From Fibrivirga algicola (GTDB lineage Bacteria; Bacteroidota; Bacteroidia; Cytophagales; Spirosomataceae): a stretch of 64,000 nucleotides of DNA. The DNA is taken from positions 1-64,000 of the forward strand of contig NZ_WAEL01000013.1 in assembly GCF_011742925.1 (NCBI RefSeq), in the 5' to 3' direction. Below the pieces are notes generated by a model. It did no database searches. It was not told the origin of the DNA and worked only from the letters and a program-made list of their open reading frames with translations. Made by a program: the position numbers and the translations under genes. Every line of letters begins with the position of its first letter. Position 1 is the stretch's first letter. Positions 26,101-33,480 of the stretch are shown here, piece after piece.

Positions 26101-26419
26101 GGGCGCGGTAAATATCAGTCTCCCACCCAAACTCCACAAATACCAGCCCCAGCCCCGGCGAGGCCACCGACCGCACAATTTCGACCCCCGGCGAGCCGTT
26201 GAGGGCCGTTTCGACGGGCAAAATCACCTGCGTTTCCAGTTCTTCGGGAGCCAGGCCGTTGGCTTCCAGAAATACCGTCACGCGGGGCCGGTTCAGGTCG
26301 GGCAATACATCGACGGGCAGGTTGACAACCGTATAAACCCCGTAAACCAGCACCAAAGCGGCAAACGCCACCACGAACAGCCGGTTGGCCAGCGAAAAAT
26401 GAATGAGTCGATTGAGCAT
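23159..26419 (-). CDS. CusA-like heavy-metal RND pump, 1086 aa
   Basis: Inner-membrane proton-driven pump of the HME-RND class with two repeated halves of six TM segments and large periplasmic loops. The TM4 proton-relay region reads AIAIGELVDDAIVDVEN (about residues 388-405), resembling the CusA (Cu+/Ag+) group rather than the DFGxxVDG form of CzcA. The ATG at 26419 is preferred over a TTG two codons earlier. Its partners on the same strand are an adaptor (27523) and a TolC-like channel (29226). An insert after the first six TMs (RPIRPNRTGGPAAPWQFWKK) is basic and probably cytoplasmic. Substrate is inferred from the motif and copper context. Confidence 0.92.
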   Translation of the reverse strand: MLNRLIHFSLANRLFVVAFAALVLVYGVYTVVNLPVDVLPDLNRPRVTVFLEANGLAPEELETQVILPVETALNGSPGVEIVRSVASPGLGLVFVEFGWETDIYRARQLTAEKLQTVQLPTGITPVMGPISSVMGQIMLVGLTADTTSPADLRTLADFTIRRRLMSIGGVAQVIPMGGERRQYQVLISTAKLRQYSLTIDDVDAAMQGTNQNTTGGFFDRYGSEVLIRNVGRVQSLSDLSATVVANRNGLPVLLSQIAEVKFGGAIKRGDASVNGKPAVVLTVEKQPGASTVDLTKKVEAALAELQKTLPGDVKINPNLFQQRHFIETSLQNVEDALRDGFILVVIVLFLFLLNFRTTIITLTAIPLSLVVSAIIFKAFDISINTLTLGGLAIAIGELVDDAIVDVENVFRRLRENRQLTTPRPTLEVIYRASAEVRNSIVYATIIVVLVFIPLFYMQGIEGRIFAPLGIAYITSIVASLLVSLTVTPALCSYLLVNPSRPIRPNRTGGPAAPWQFWKKRRQRPTAVTLTAEDNEEHESGLVRWLKRKDTRLLHWGLARPRLIMGVAIALILAAASLVPFFGTEFLPPFNEGSFTINFSSPAGTSLAESNQIGVVGEKLLMQVPEVQYVSRRTGRAELDEHAEPPANSEIEVDLKSSERSREAILADIRQKMDQLKGVTVNIGQPISHRLDHLLSGVRAQVAIKLFGNDLNELRTNADRIRQVIGAVPGVVDVQIEKQVMVPQLVVKLKRDALQRYGIQAGRVAENLEVFYNGKVTGQVLDGPKTFDILLRVQNDERIDIERIKRAEISDSQGNAIPLEQVADIAYTSAINSISHENTLRRIVISCNVQGRDLGSTVRELQTKVAQDVKLPTGYFVQYGGQFESQQEATRLIGLLSIFSILGIFLVLYSHFKSSRIVLQIMLNVPLALIGSVVAVMLTGGTFSVATLVGFITLTGIASRNGIMMISHYIHLIEQEGETFSEHMIIRGSLERLVPVLMTALVAALALIPLTLDASAAGKEILYPVATVILGGLLSSTLLDIIVTPVVFHQFGKQALATYFRNQKQAHFGLDDAPKDAVPFAEPTRLT

Positions 26420-26433
26420 AATCAAATTACCCT

Positions 26434-26456
26434 CCCTCTCCTAGTGAAGGAGAGGG
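26434..26456. repeat. Inverted repeat in the spacer before the RND pump
   Basis: CCCTCTCCT (26434-26442) and AGGAGAGGG (26448-26456) form a 9-bp stem with a 5-nt loop. They are followed by GGGGTGAGGGTT, a sequence style seen in dispersed intergenic repeats of many bacteria. It lies in the 51-base spacer between co-oriented operon genes, so it may lower expression of the pump or stabilise mRNA. Confidence 0.55.
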
Positions 26457-26470
26457 GCCGGGGGTGAGGG

Positions 26471-27496
26471 TTACTTCACAACAATCACGTAATCAGTCGT
26501 GCGGACTTTGCCATCGGCTTGGAATTGTACCCAGCCCCGATACACGCCCGCTTTCTCGAAGGTGGTGTGCAGGTCGAATTTGCCGTCTTTCACTTCTGGG
26601 TGAACGTGCAGGTAGTTTTTGTCGTCGATACCTACCACGACCATATGCGCTTTGGCTCCTAAATAATTTTCGAGCGTCGCGGCATCCAGTTCCTTACCGC
26701 CTTTTTTCAGTACACCCTGAATATGAGCCAGCTTGCCGACCTCAAACGTGCCACCCTCCGGCACCAGATCGAGCGTATATCCATCTACCGTCGAACTGAG
26801 TTTAGGGGCTGAATACGTGACGGGCGTGTAGGGTGTGCCACCAACCGAGAGGTTTATCTTCTCCAACTGAGCGTTGCCACCGGTGGGCATATAATCGGCA
26901 AACAGGATATAGTCACCGCCCTTTGGAAAACGGGTTTCGTTTTTGCCCGGCCCTTCCGAGTAGGCTTTGCCCGCTGGTAACACCGAAATGTCGTAGCTGC
27001 CCGATGCCTGATAATCGGGGTGAATGTGTTCGAAATACGACAGGTCTTTCGAGACCACGATCAGGTGAATTTTCTTTTCATGGTGCAATTCAAGTGGGAC
27101 GAGTTCGCTTTCGCTGCCCTTCACCCCCGGCGTAAACGAAAACAGGGCCGCTTTACCCGCTTCTACAGTAGCAGGGTTGGCTTTGAAATTCATCAGGTAC
27201 GTCTTACCGTTACTCTTGCCCGCGTTGTCGTTGTGTTCGAGTTTCATGCCGCACTTGGGGCACATATCGCCTTCTTTACCCGTCACTTCGGGGTGCATCG
27301 GGCAGGCATAGGTATGTTCGCCACTGTGTTCATGAGCATCTGCGTCGGTCGTGCTAGCCGTGTTAACAGCGCGGTCCGTCGTCACGGTGGTTTCGGTGGT
27401 CGATTCGGATTTATCAGCCTTGTTGCAGGAACTCACAAACAGGCCGGTACTTAATGCCATCAGTATGATGACGTTGTTTTTTAGTTGGGTACGCAT
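26471..27496 (-). CDS. Heavy-metal-binding-domain lipoprotein, 341 aa
   Basis: Lipobox LFVSSCNK places a lipidated Cys near residue 24. A small heavy-metal-binding domain follows (YACPMHPEVTGKEGDMCPKCGMKL, broken here as CPMHPEV and CPKCGMKLEH), about residues 68-92, as found fused to CusB or beside CopA. The rest is two beta-rich repeats with Gly/Lys and several His (LELHHEKKIHLIVVSKDLSY; KAHMVVVGIDDKNYLHVHPE), each likely a periplasmic immunoglobulin-like module. It lies between adaptor and pump genes, which points to a metal-delivery role in the efflux system. Confidence 0.85.
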   Translation of the reverse strand: MRTQLKNNVIILMALSTGLFVSSCNKADKSESTTETTVTTDRAVNTASTTDADAHEHSGEHTYACPMHPEVTGKEGDMCPKCGMKLEHNDNAGKSNGKTYLMNFKANPATVEAGKAALFSFTPGVKGSESELVPLELHHEKKIHLIVVSKDLSYFEHIHPDYQASGSYDISVLPAGKAYSEGPGKNETRFPKGGDYILFADYMPTGGNAQLEKINLSVGGTPYTPVTYSAPKLSSTVDGYTLDLVPEGGTFEVGKLAHIQGVLKKGGKELDAATLENYLGAKAHMVVVGIDDKNYLHVHPEVKDGKFDLHTTFEKAGVYRGWVQFQADGKVRTTDYVIVVK

Positions 27497-27522
27497 TGAC
27501 TGGATTGGTTTTGATGAAAATC

Positions 27523-29229
27523 TTACTGGTTTAAATAAATCATTTTTGCCTGGTAGGTGCCACTGACAATCACCCGCTCGTCGGCTTCGACACCGCTCAG
27601 GATTTGGGTAAACTGCCCGTTGTCGGCCCCCGTTGTCACGTAGGCCAGGCTGACGACTTCGGGCGCGTCCTTGATGAAAACGACGGGCTTGCCGTTCATT
27701 TCGCTGATGGCTGCATTGGGAACCGACAGCCCCCGCGTTCCCTGCGCCGACTGTACCCGGATGGTGACGAACTCACCGATTTTGAAGCCCCCGCCCGCGT
27801 TGTCCATCTCGAATAGCAACCGCTGCGACTGGTTGGAGGCATTGATTGTCTGCGCCTGTGACAGCAGTCGGGCTACCCCCCTTTTGCCCGCATCGTTCAC
27901 TCCCTCAACCCCGAAGGCTTTTGCCTGCCGAAGCACCGCCAAGTCTTTATCGAATACCTGGGCTTCGATATAAATTGTGCCCAGATTGGTGATGGTAAAC
28001 AACGTTTCGCCCACGTTCACGGTGGCCCCAATAGCCGCCGTAAATGGCCCGACAATGCCCCCTACAGGGGCACGCAAGGCAATGGAACGGGCATTGCCCC
28101 GACCGCCTTGAGCAATACTATTGAAAACCTTCAGGTTGGCCTGCGCCCGGTTCAGGCGGGCTTCGGCTGCGGTGATGTCTCGCTTAGCGGCAATGTCTTC
28201 TATGGTTTTAAGCCGTTCATAGTCTTTACGGGCTACCTCCAGTTCGGATAGTAAATTGTTGCGCTCGGCCTGGAGGTTAATCTGAGTAGCTGCATCAATC
28301 GTTTGCTCCACAATAGCCAGCGTCTGCCCCTTGCTCACCGTTTGCCCCACCCGAACCAACAGCGACGTTAAGCGGCCTACCTGCGGAGACTGCACCACGG
28401 CCTGCCCCGTGGAGGACGGAATGACGGTACCGGCCACAGTAGTGGTTTGGGCCTGTTCCCCCGTTACCAGACGCTGAGTCAGGATGTTGAACAAAAACTG
28501 AGTCTCTTTCGGAACGGCAAACGTACCTGACGCGGCTCCACCCCCAGTAGCTCCTGCGCCATGGTCTTCGCCACCGTGGGCCGTGGCGGGTTGCCAGTTG
28601 GCCGTTGGCAACAGACAAAACAGCACCACCACCCCCGCTGCCATGCGCCGGTTGCGGGTTCGCATCAGCAAAAACATCAGGATCATGCCGAGAAGCAAAC
28701 CGCCCCCACCCAATAGGTAAGGGTTTTCGTACCAATGGGTAGACGTGGTGGCGGGAGCCGATGCAGTAGCTACCGGCAGGTCTTTCCCCACCTCGATGCC
28801 CGGCAACAGCAGCAGGTCGGCACCCAGTCGGGATGCCGCACCACCGGCGTTTAGGCTCACAGTAAGGCTGTAGGTTCTTTTGGCGGGAAATGTCCCGCTT
28901 AGTTCGTAAATGCCTTTCCCGATTGGTTTTACGGCCAATGCCAGCTTATCGGCTTCGGGACTACTCAGTTTCAGCGTTGCTCCCTCCACGGGTCGGTTGG
29001 TGTCGAACTCGTTGATGTACAGGCGTAGTTTGCCCGTTTCGCCCGCTTCCAATGGCTCGTAGTGCAACACTAATTCGTATTTGTCCGAGATGGCCTGACT
29101 CGTAAAGTACGTCATGCCCTTGCCGGTAGGGGCGGTTGCTGCCCCGTGATCCTCACCCCCGTGGGCTGTCGCCGGTAGCGAACCGGCCAGCAGCCAGATC
29201 AGGGCCGTGAATAAGGTTAGCTTGCTCAT
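27523..29229 (-). CDS. RND periplasmic adaptor with extra N-terminal domain, 568 aa
   Basis: Membrane fusion protein of the CusB/CzcB type. Residues about 230-568 hold the usual adaptor order: barrel-sandwich (GQAVVQSPQVGRLTSLLVRVG), helical hairpin (QAERNNLLSELEVARKDYER) and beta-barrel. The first 165 residues are an added beta-rich domain behind a signal peptide, followed by a TM segment (about 170-190). The string AHGGEDHGA occurs twice, after the signal peptide (22-30) and after the second hydrophobic stretch (about 218-226). This suggests fusion of two secreted proteins. It overlaps the channel gene by 4 bases (ATGA), so translation is coupled. Confidence 0.88.
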   Translation of the reverse strand: MSKLTLFTALIWLLAGSLPATAHGGEDHGAATAPTGKGMTYFTSQAISDKYELVLHYEPLEAGETGKLRLYINEFDTNRPVEGATLKLSSPEADKLALAVKPIGKGIYELSGTFPAKRTYSLTVSLNAGGAASRLGADLLLLPGIEVGKDLPVATASAPATTSTHWYENPYLLGGGGLLLGMILMFLLMRTRNRRMAAGVVVLFCLLPTANWQPATAHGGEDHGAGATGGGAASGTFAVPKETQFLFNILTQRLVTGEQAQTTTVAGTVIPSSTGQAVVQSPQVGRLTSLLVRVGQTVSKGQTLAIVEQTIDAATQINLQAERNNLLSELEVARKDYERLKTIEDIAAKRDITAAEARLNRAQANLKVFNSIAQGGRGNARSIALRAPVGGIVGPFTAAIGATVNVGETLFTITNLGTIYIEAQVFDKDLAVLRQAKAFGVEGVNDAGKRGVARLLSQAQTINASNQSQRLLFEMDNAGGGFKIGEFVTIRVQSAQGTRGLSVPNAAISEMNGKPVVFIKDAPEVVSLAYVTTGADNGQFTQILSGVEADERVIVSGTYQAKMIYLNQ

Positions 29230-30410
29230 AGATTTCCCGTTAAATAGTTGATCGTCAACAGCGATTGGTTATGACTCCGAAGCGCATCCAGGTAGCGCAA
29301 GCGAATGGCGTACGCATCGTTGATAGTTCGCAGAAAACTTACATAGTCATTTTGTCCGGCCCCAAACAGTCGCCGGGCAGTGTTGATGAGGTCGTCGGAC
29401 TGCCGAAGTCCGGTCGTTTCGTAGTAGTCGAGGGAGGCCCTGAATTTCTCAAAATCGCCCTGCGCCTGTTGCAGATCCACCGACAGCGTTTGCACTTGCG
29501 CCGAGGTACGTTGCCGGGCCAGTTGCAACCCCGTTTGGGCGGCCACCGTGCGGCTTCGATACTGCCCAAACCAGACGGGCAGCGTCAGCCCGAATCGGAA
29601 CCGAAGTTGGGTGGGCGTTTCCCGCGATGACTGATTGTAGTATCCGACCATGATACCGGGCAATGACCGGGCGCGTTCCAGCCCAATTTGCTGCTCACTG
29701 ATGAGTTCCGTTTGGCGCAGAAAAGCCAGCGCCGGATTCTGCCCCACTGCTACCGAATCGACATTACCCAGCGCGAAGACGGCCTGGCTTCGCACCAGGC
29801 TGTCCACCCGAATAAGTTCGTTGCGACCCGCCAGCCGCCCTAACTGCCGGACAATGGTTTGCACATCGGCGGTGGCCTGCGCCAGTTGGTTCCTGACTTC
29901 TCCCGCCTGCGATTCGGCAAAGGCTTTGGCGAGGTAGTCGATTTGTCCGGCTACAAACTGCCGACCCGCCGTTACCCGAAGCTGATTGTAGACACTATCC
30001 TGCAACTGATACTGTTGCCGAAGGGCTTCGGCGTATTGCAGAGCCAGGTAGAGGTTACGTACCCGGAACCGGATGTCGTTTTGGGTAATTCGTTTTTCGG
30101 CCTGCGCCAGCCCGGTTTGCCCTTTTTGCAGGTTGTACTGCCGTTTATAAACCGTGGGCAACTGAAACGACTGGTTCACGCCAATGGTGTAGAATTCACC
30201 GCTTGGGCTGTCGGTAAACACATCCAGATTTGGGATAGAATAGGCCCCTTTCAGCAGTTGGTCCGACTGACGGATGCTCAGATCAACCGCTCGAATTGCC
30301 GGACTATTGGCCAGAACGAGATCAATAACATCCGCTTCGGAAAGCGTTTTCTGAGCGAGGGTATGGCCAATAGCCATCCAACTTAATAACAAACAGATCA
30401 GTCGTTTCAT
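29226..30410 (-). CDS. TolC/CusC-type outer-membrane channel, 394 aa
   Basis: Outer-membrane efflux protein with a signal peptide (MKRLICLLLSWMAIGHTLAQ), two long alpha-helical repeats (for example KAFAESQAGEVRNQLAQATA) and beta-strand segments. Length and pattern fit the CzcC/CusC group. The ATG at 30410 is preferred over an upstream in-frame start because it begins the signal peptide. It is followed by the adaptor with a 4-base overlap and forms the tripartite exporter with the genes at 23159 and 27523. Confidence 0.9.
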   Translation of the reverse strand: MKRLICLLLSWMAIGHTLAQKTLSEADVIDLVLANSPAIRAVDLSIRQSDQLLKGAYSIPNLDVFTDSPSGEFYTIGVNQSFQLPTVYKRQYNLQKGQTGLAQAEKRITQNDIRFRVRNLYLALQYAEALRQQYQLQDSVYNQLRVTAGRQFVAGQIDYLAKAFAESQAGEVRNQLAQATADVQTIVRQLGRLAGRNELIRVDSLVRSQAVFALGNVDSVAVGQNPALAFLRQTELISEQQIGLERARSLPGIMVGYYNQSSRETPTQLRFRFGLTLPVWFGQYRSRTVAAQTGLQLARQRTSAQVQTLSVDLQQAQGDFEKFRASLDYYETTGLRQSDDLINTARRLFGAGQNDYVSFLRTINDAYAIRLRYLDALRSHNQSLLTINYLTGNL

Positions 30411-30473
30411 TGGGTAAATAGGCAAGCGAACCGCCATAGAAAAATCTCAGTTGCCCCTGGCTAACGGTAACGG

Positions 30474-30905
30474 TTAATGATTATGCTGAGCATGACCATC
30501 GGTCGTTTTGGCAACCATTAGATCAAATGAAGCGGATGCAGACTTCCCGCCAACGGCCACGGTAACCACTGCCTTGTGGAACGATTTGGCCTTATTCAAC
30601 GTGGCCACGAACTGTTGGTTAGCCGATGGCTGTAGCTTAACCGTTGTTACATTCCCGTCTGCGGTTTGCAGCAGTGCCGTTGCAGTGGCTCCGGTGGTAG
30701 GCAGCGTTTTTTGACTGGCATCAAGCAAATAGACAGTGAGCATGTCGGCCTTCTGCAACAACTCCAGGTGGTAATCACCCGCTGACTTGACCGTTCCCCC
30801 ATGTGTAGATGCGTGTTTGTGGTCGCCCCTGCCTTGCTGATGTTGGGCAAGCGTTGTCGTGAGCGCGACGAATAAGAAAATGATTGACAAGATGCTATTT
30901 TTCAT
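30474..30905 (-). CDS. Small secreted His-rich protein, 143 aa
   Basis: Signal peptide of about 20 residues (ILSIIFLFVALTTTLAQ), a His-rich start of the mature protein (HQQGRGDHKHASTHGG), a beta-rich middle, and a His-rich end (DGHAQHNH). Likely a periplasmic metal-binding protein for the adjacent efflux system. The mid-part (HLELLQKADMLTVYLLDASQ) resembles the extra domain seen in some RND adaptors, but I cannot name the family with certainty. It lies between the regulator at 30925 and the channel gene. Confidence 0.8.
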   Translation of the reverse strand: MKNSILSIIFLFVALTTTLAQHQQGRGDHKHASTHGGTVKSAGDYHLELLQKADMLTVYLLDASQKTLPTTGATATALLQTADGNVTTVKLQPSANQQFVATLNKAKSFHKAVVTVAVGGKSASASFDLMVAKTTDGHAQHNH

Positions 30906-30924
30906 AGGTTTACGTGTTTTGCAG

Positions 30925-31506
30925 TTAAATCCAATCGAGAGGATTGCGGTCAGCCGTATGTTGGTTTCTATAAGCGGCTGGGGTAAGGCCCGTTATTTGC
31001 TTAAACTGATTGGTCAGATACGCTACACTGCTATACCCCAGTTGTTTACTGATATCGCTTATGGGTATTTCGTTATAACTCAGCAGTTCCTTGGCCCGCT
31101 CGACCCGCTGAAGTATCCAGAACTTCTCAATCGTCAGATTCTCGGTTGTTGAAAACAGGTGACTCAGGTGCGCGTAGTCTAGCCCAACATTGTCTGATAA
31201 ATAATCAGACAATGTTGTCCGCAATTCGGCGATACGGCCGCTCTGAATCAGCTCAATAATCAGCGTTTTAACCTGATTGACAACACGGGTCGTTTTATCG
31301 GTTAATAGGGAGAAGCCGTGCCGTTCAAGCATGGGGCTGATGCTGGTTAAGTCAGGCCGTATCTGAGCGTCGGGCTGGTCCTCAATCACGGCCTTGCCTA
31401 ATTCGACCCGTGCCACCGAAAAGCCCAGCCGTTCCAGTTCGGTACGCACGACCCAGATACAGCGGTCGCACACCATGTTTTTAATAAAGAGTTCCTGTAG
31501 GGCCAT
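30925..31506 (-). CDS. AraC-family regulator with N-terminal HMA-like domain, 193 aa
   Basis: Second regulator of the type seen at 18323. Residues 1-70 form an HMA-like domain with the motif NMVCDRC (C13 and C16), and the C-terminal 100 residues form an AraC helix-turn-helix domain (ISDISKQLGYSSVAYLTNQF, TGLTPAAYR). The ATG at 31506 is preferred; an earlier in-frame start at 31605 would add 33 basic residues and overlap the upstream gene. It sits inside the minus-strand metal cluster and probably controls the RND genes downstream. The sensing role is inferred from the fused CxxC domain. Confidence 0.85.
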   Translation of the reverse strand: MALQELFIKNMVCDRCIWVVRTELERLGFSVARVELGKAVIEDQPDAQIRPDLTSISPMLERHGFSLLTDKTTRVVNQVKTLIIELIQSGRIAELRTTLSDYLSDNVGLDYAHLSHLFSTTENLTIEKFWILQRVERAKELLSYNEIPISDISKQLGYSSVAYLTNQFKQITGLTPAAYRNQHTADRNPLDWI

Positions 31507-31577
31507 CGGCTGTAAGTGTCCCCAAAGACCGCCTAATCGGAATCTTCGGGGTGGTTTAACCGCATCAGCGGGTCGGC

Positions 31578-32054
31578 TTAAATTTCTTCTTTTACTGATC
31601 CGCACTTCAGCATCTTGTCGCCGTAGTAGGGATTACGTACCTCCCGCTTGTCGCTCAACCATGAGGCACCTTTACCCTCAGCAGCCATCGGACAATACTG
31701 GACGTAAGTTTTGGCGGGTTTAGTCGCTTTTGCCAGGGCGATCATGCTGGTCGAGAGACCCTCGAAGGCTTCGCGCTGCACGTCCACGTCGGTCGATTTG
31801 CTGATGTCAGCCGCTTTGGTTTTTGCCGTTGCCATTGCCTTTTTATCGGTAGCCGACAGGTTGGCTGCATTCACTTGACCAAGGGCGGCTACTAACTCGG
31901 CCGCGCTGGTTTTGGCTTTGGCTGCATCGGTAGACACTAAGGCATCTTTCACGTTGTAATAGGCCGTAAGTGCCGGGGCGGTAGTCTGCGCCGACGCGAT
32001 GAAGGAACTCAGCGACAGGGTTACAGCGGCAATTGTCAATCGGATGGTTTTCAT
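31578..32054 (-). CDS. DUF3347-type secreted protein, 158 aa
   Basis: Signal peptide (IAAVTLSLSSFIASAQT), then an Ala/Lys-rich helical region typical of DUF3347 (AYYNVKDALVSTDAAKAKTS), and a C-terminal segment with metal-ligand residues (YVQYCPMAAEGKGASWLSD, then MLKCG). The CPMA motif and a second Cys are common to this family beside CusB proteins and probably bind Cu+. Periplasmic. It is in the same-strand cluster as the PepSY protein and the HMA-AraC regulator. Confidence 0.88.
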   Translation of the reverse strand: MKTIRLTIAAVTLSLSSFIASAQTTAPALTAYYNVKDALVSTDAAKAKTSAAELVAALGQVNAANLSATDKKAMATAKTKAADISKSTDVDVQREAFEGLSTSMIALAKATKPAKTYVQYCPMAAEGKGASWLSDKREVRNPYYGDKMLKCGSVKEEI

Positions 32055-32116
32055 AATTTAATGGAATTGATCTGTTTAAGCTTATTTTAAGCGTTGGTAA
32101 TCAATGATTTGGTCGC

Positions 32117-32866
32117 CTATTTAGGCTTGCGCCGTAATTGGGGAGATGAAACGAAATACAGCGTAAAGCCGGATGCTACGGTCAACAGGCCCAGTACCGA
32201 AAAAGCCCGGAGCAACCCGTTATTAAAATCGTCGCGGCCTTCATAATCCATCGTGTGGAGCATCCAGAGTACGTCGAAAATGCGCCAGGGGTCGGTTCGC
32301 ACACTTTGCACCGTACCCAGTTGAGCCGCTACATAAACCGTTGCATGAGCCGGTTGCCGGAATGTGATGGCATAAGCGGGAAGGGGTTTTTCGCGGTACT
32401 CATGGTGGCCATTGGTTGTTGTCAGGTACTCGATCCGTTCAACAGCCGATGAGCCAGCAAAGCGTTGTTGGGCTAACGCCGTCGCTTCGGCCTGCGTTAA
32501 TTCGCCCCGTAGTTGCCCCGTCCTGGCATCGTACAACTGCGTGTGATTCATCGCGTGACCGTCCCCGTGCTGCATCCGGTAACTCAACTGGTATACCGGC
32601 TGGGTCAATACCTCGATGAGGTTGATGCTCAGTACGAAATCAACGCCCTGCTGCTGCAACGCCCGCAACGGAACCGAAGGCGAAACCAGCGACTGCGAGA
32701 CCGAAAAACCGGCAACCGGTCGTTTAAGGTGATCGCCGTGGATGTCGTCGAGGTTCGACCAACTGAAATACAGGCCACCTACCGTCCAGAGCAGGAACTG
32801 AATGCCGATAAATAGCCCCAGATACCGGTGGGTCTTACGAATGCGAAGGTGCCAGGTACGGTTCAT
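32117..32866 (-). CDS. PepSY-domain membrane protein, 249 aa
   Basis: An N-terminal TM segment after a basic stretch (RKTHRYLGLFIGIQFLLWTV), a periplasmic part of about 170 residues with His-rich loops (MQHGDGHAMNHTQLYDARTG) and PepSY-like strands, and a C-terminal TM (LRAFSVLGLLTVASGFTLYF). Proteins of this form in Bacteroidota metal clusters resemble the membrane reductase PiuB family but are shorter. A role in periplasmic metal handling or electron transfer is possible. It starts at ATG 32866, 18 bases after the stop of the upstream gene. Confidence 0.85.
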   Translation of the reverse strand: MNRTWHLRIRKTHRYLGLFIGIQFLLWTVGGLYFSWSNLDDIHGDHLKRPVAGFSVSQSLVSPSVPLRALQQQGVDFVLSINLIEVLTQPVYQLSYRMQHGDGHAMNHTQLYDARTGQLRGELTQAEATALAQQRFAGSSAVERIEYLTTTNGHHEYREKPLPAYAITFRQPAHATVYVAAQLGTVQSVRTDPWRIFDVLWMLHTMDYEGRDDFNNGLLRAFSVLGLLTVASGFTLYFVSSPQLRRKPK

Positions 32867-32884
32867 TAGGCCGGCGTTTTTGGG

Positions 32885-33340
32885 TTAGTTGGATCGGTGC
32901 GTTTGGGGATTCAATCCATTGGTGAAGCAATGCAGCGCACAGGCTGAGCCTTTGTAGCCATCATATACATTACCGATCTTGTTGCCCTTCGCATCGAAAA
33001 TGTCGCACGTATTGTCCGGGTTGTCCTTAATTGTGAACATCAGGTCGCCATTCGCATTCATGTAGGTTTTGCCGTCTTTGCCCATCTTGCCCATTTTTTT
33101 GCCAGTCTTCGCATCCACAAGGTTGCCTTGTCCATCTACAAAGGCGATTTTGTGGCCTTTCGCATCCATAATCATCTGGTCTTTGGAAACTGTGCCAACA
33201 GCTTTGCCGGACCCGTCTTTGATTTGCCCGGTGGCGTTAATACTCATCGGTTGTTTGTAGTTGGCCGATTGAGCGAACAACAGCGAAGGCAGGGCCACTA
33301 GCAGGGCCAACATCATAAATACGGTTAGTTTGGTTTTCAT
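32885..33340 (-). CDS. Secreted hypothetical protein with repeated Gly/Lys/Asp units, 151 aa
   Basis: Signal peptide (VFMMLALLVALPSLLFAQS) and then about five short beta-hairpin-like repeats (GQIKDGSGKAVGTVSKDQM; MDAKGHKIAFVDGQGNLVD; MGKMGKDGKTYMNANGDLM). The C-terminus has two Cys (CALHC). It resembles the repeated-strand secreted proteins of the KG type. The ATG at 33340 is preferred since the longer frame adds a non-signal N-terminus. It is first in the run with the PepSY gene and may be a periplasmic metal-binding or structural protein; function unknown. Confidence 0.75.
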   Translation of the reverse strand: MKTKLTVFMMLALLVALPSLLFAQSANYKQPMSINATGQIKDGSGKAVGTVSKDQMIMDAKGHKIAFVDGQGNLVDAKTGKKMGKMGKDGKTYMNANGDLMFTIKDNPDNTCDIFDAKGNKIGNVYDGYKGSACALHCFTNGLNPQTHRSN

Positions 33341-33480
33341 GGTATTCTTTGTGTTTGAGTGATTAAACAGGCTTGACTGCATAGTGCAAAGCCATTATTC
33401 CGAGGAGCGTGTTGACCTAATTGGTCTGAGTAATCTGTCAAAAACCCACATCGTAGAGTCTATTATGCGTTTTCATAAAA

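Noticed and set aside
25799-26467. Plus-strand frame of 222 codons
   Set aside because: Antisense to the RND pump gene; composition is driven by His/Gln/Gly from mirrored codons.
31507-31605. Longer N-terminus for the second HMA-AraC regulator
   Set aside because: The extra residues are basic and without pattern, and they would overlap the DUF3347 gene; the HMA domain begins right after ATG 31506.
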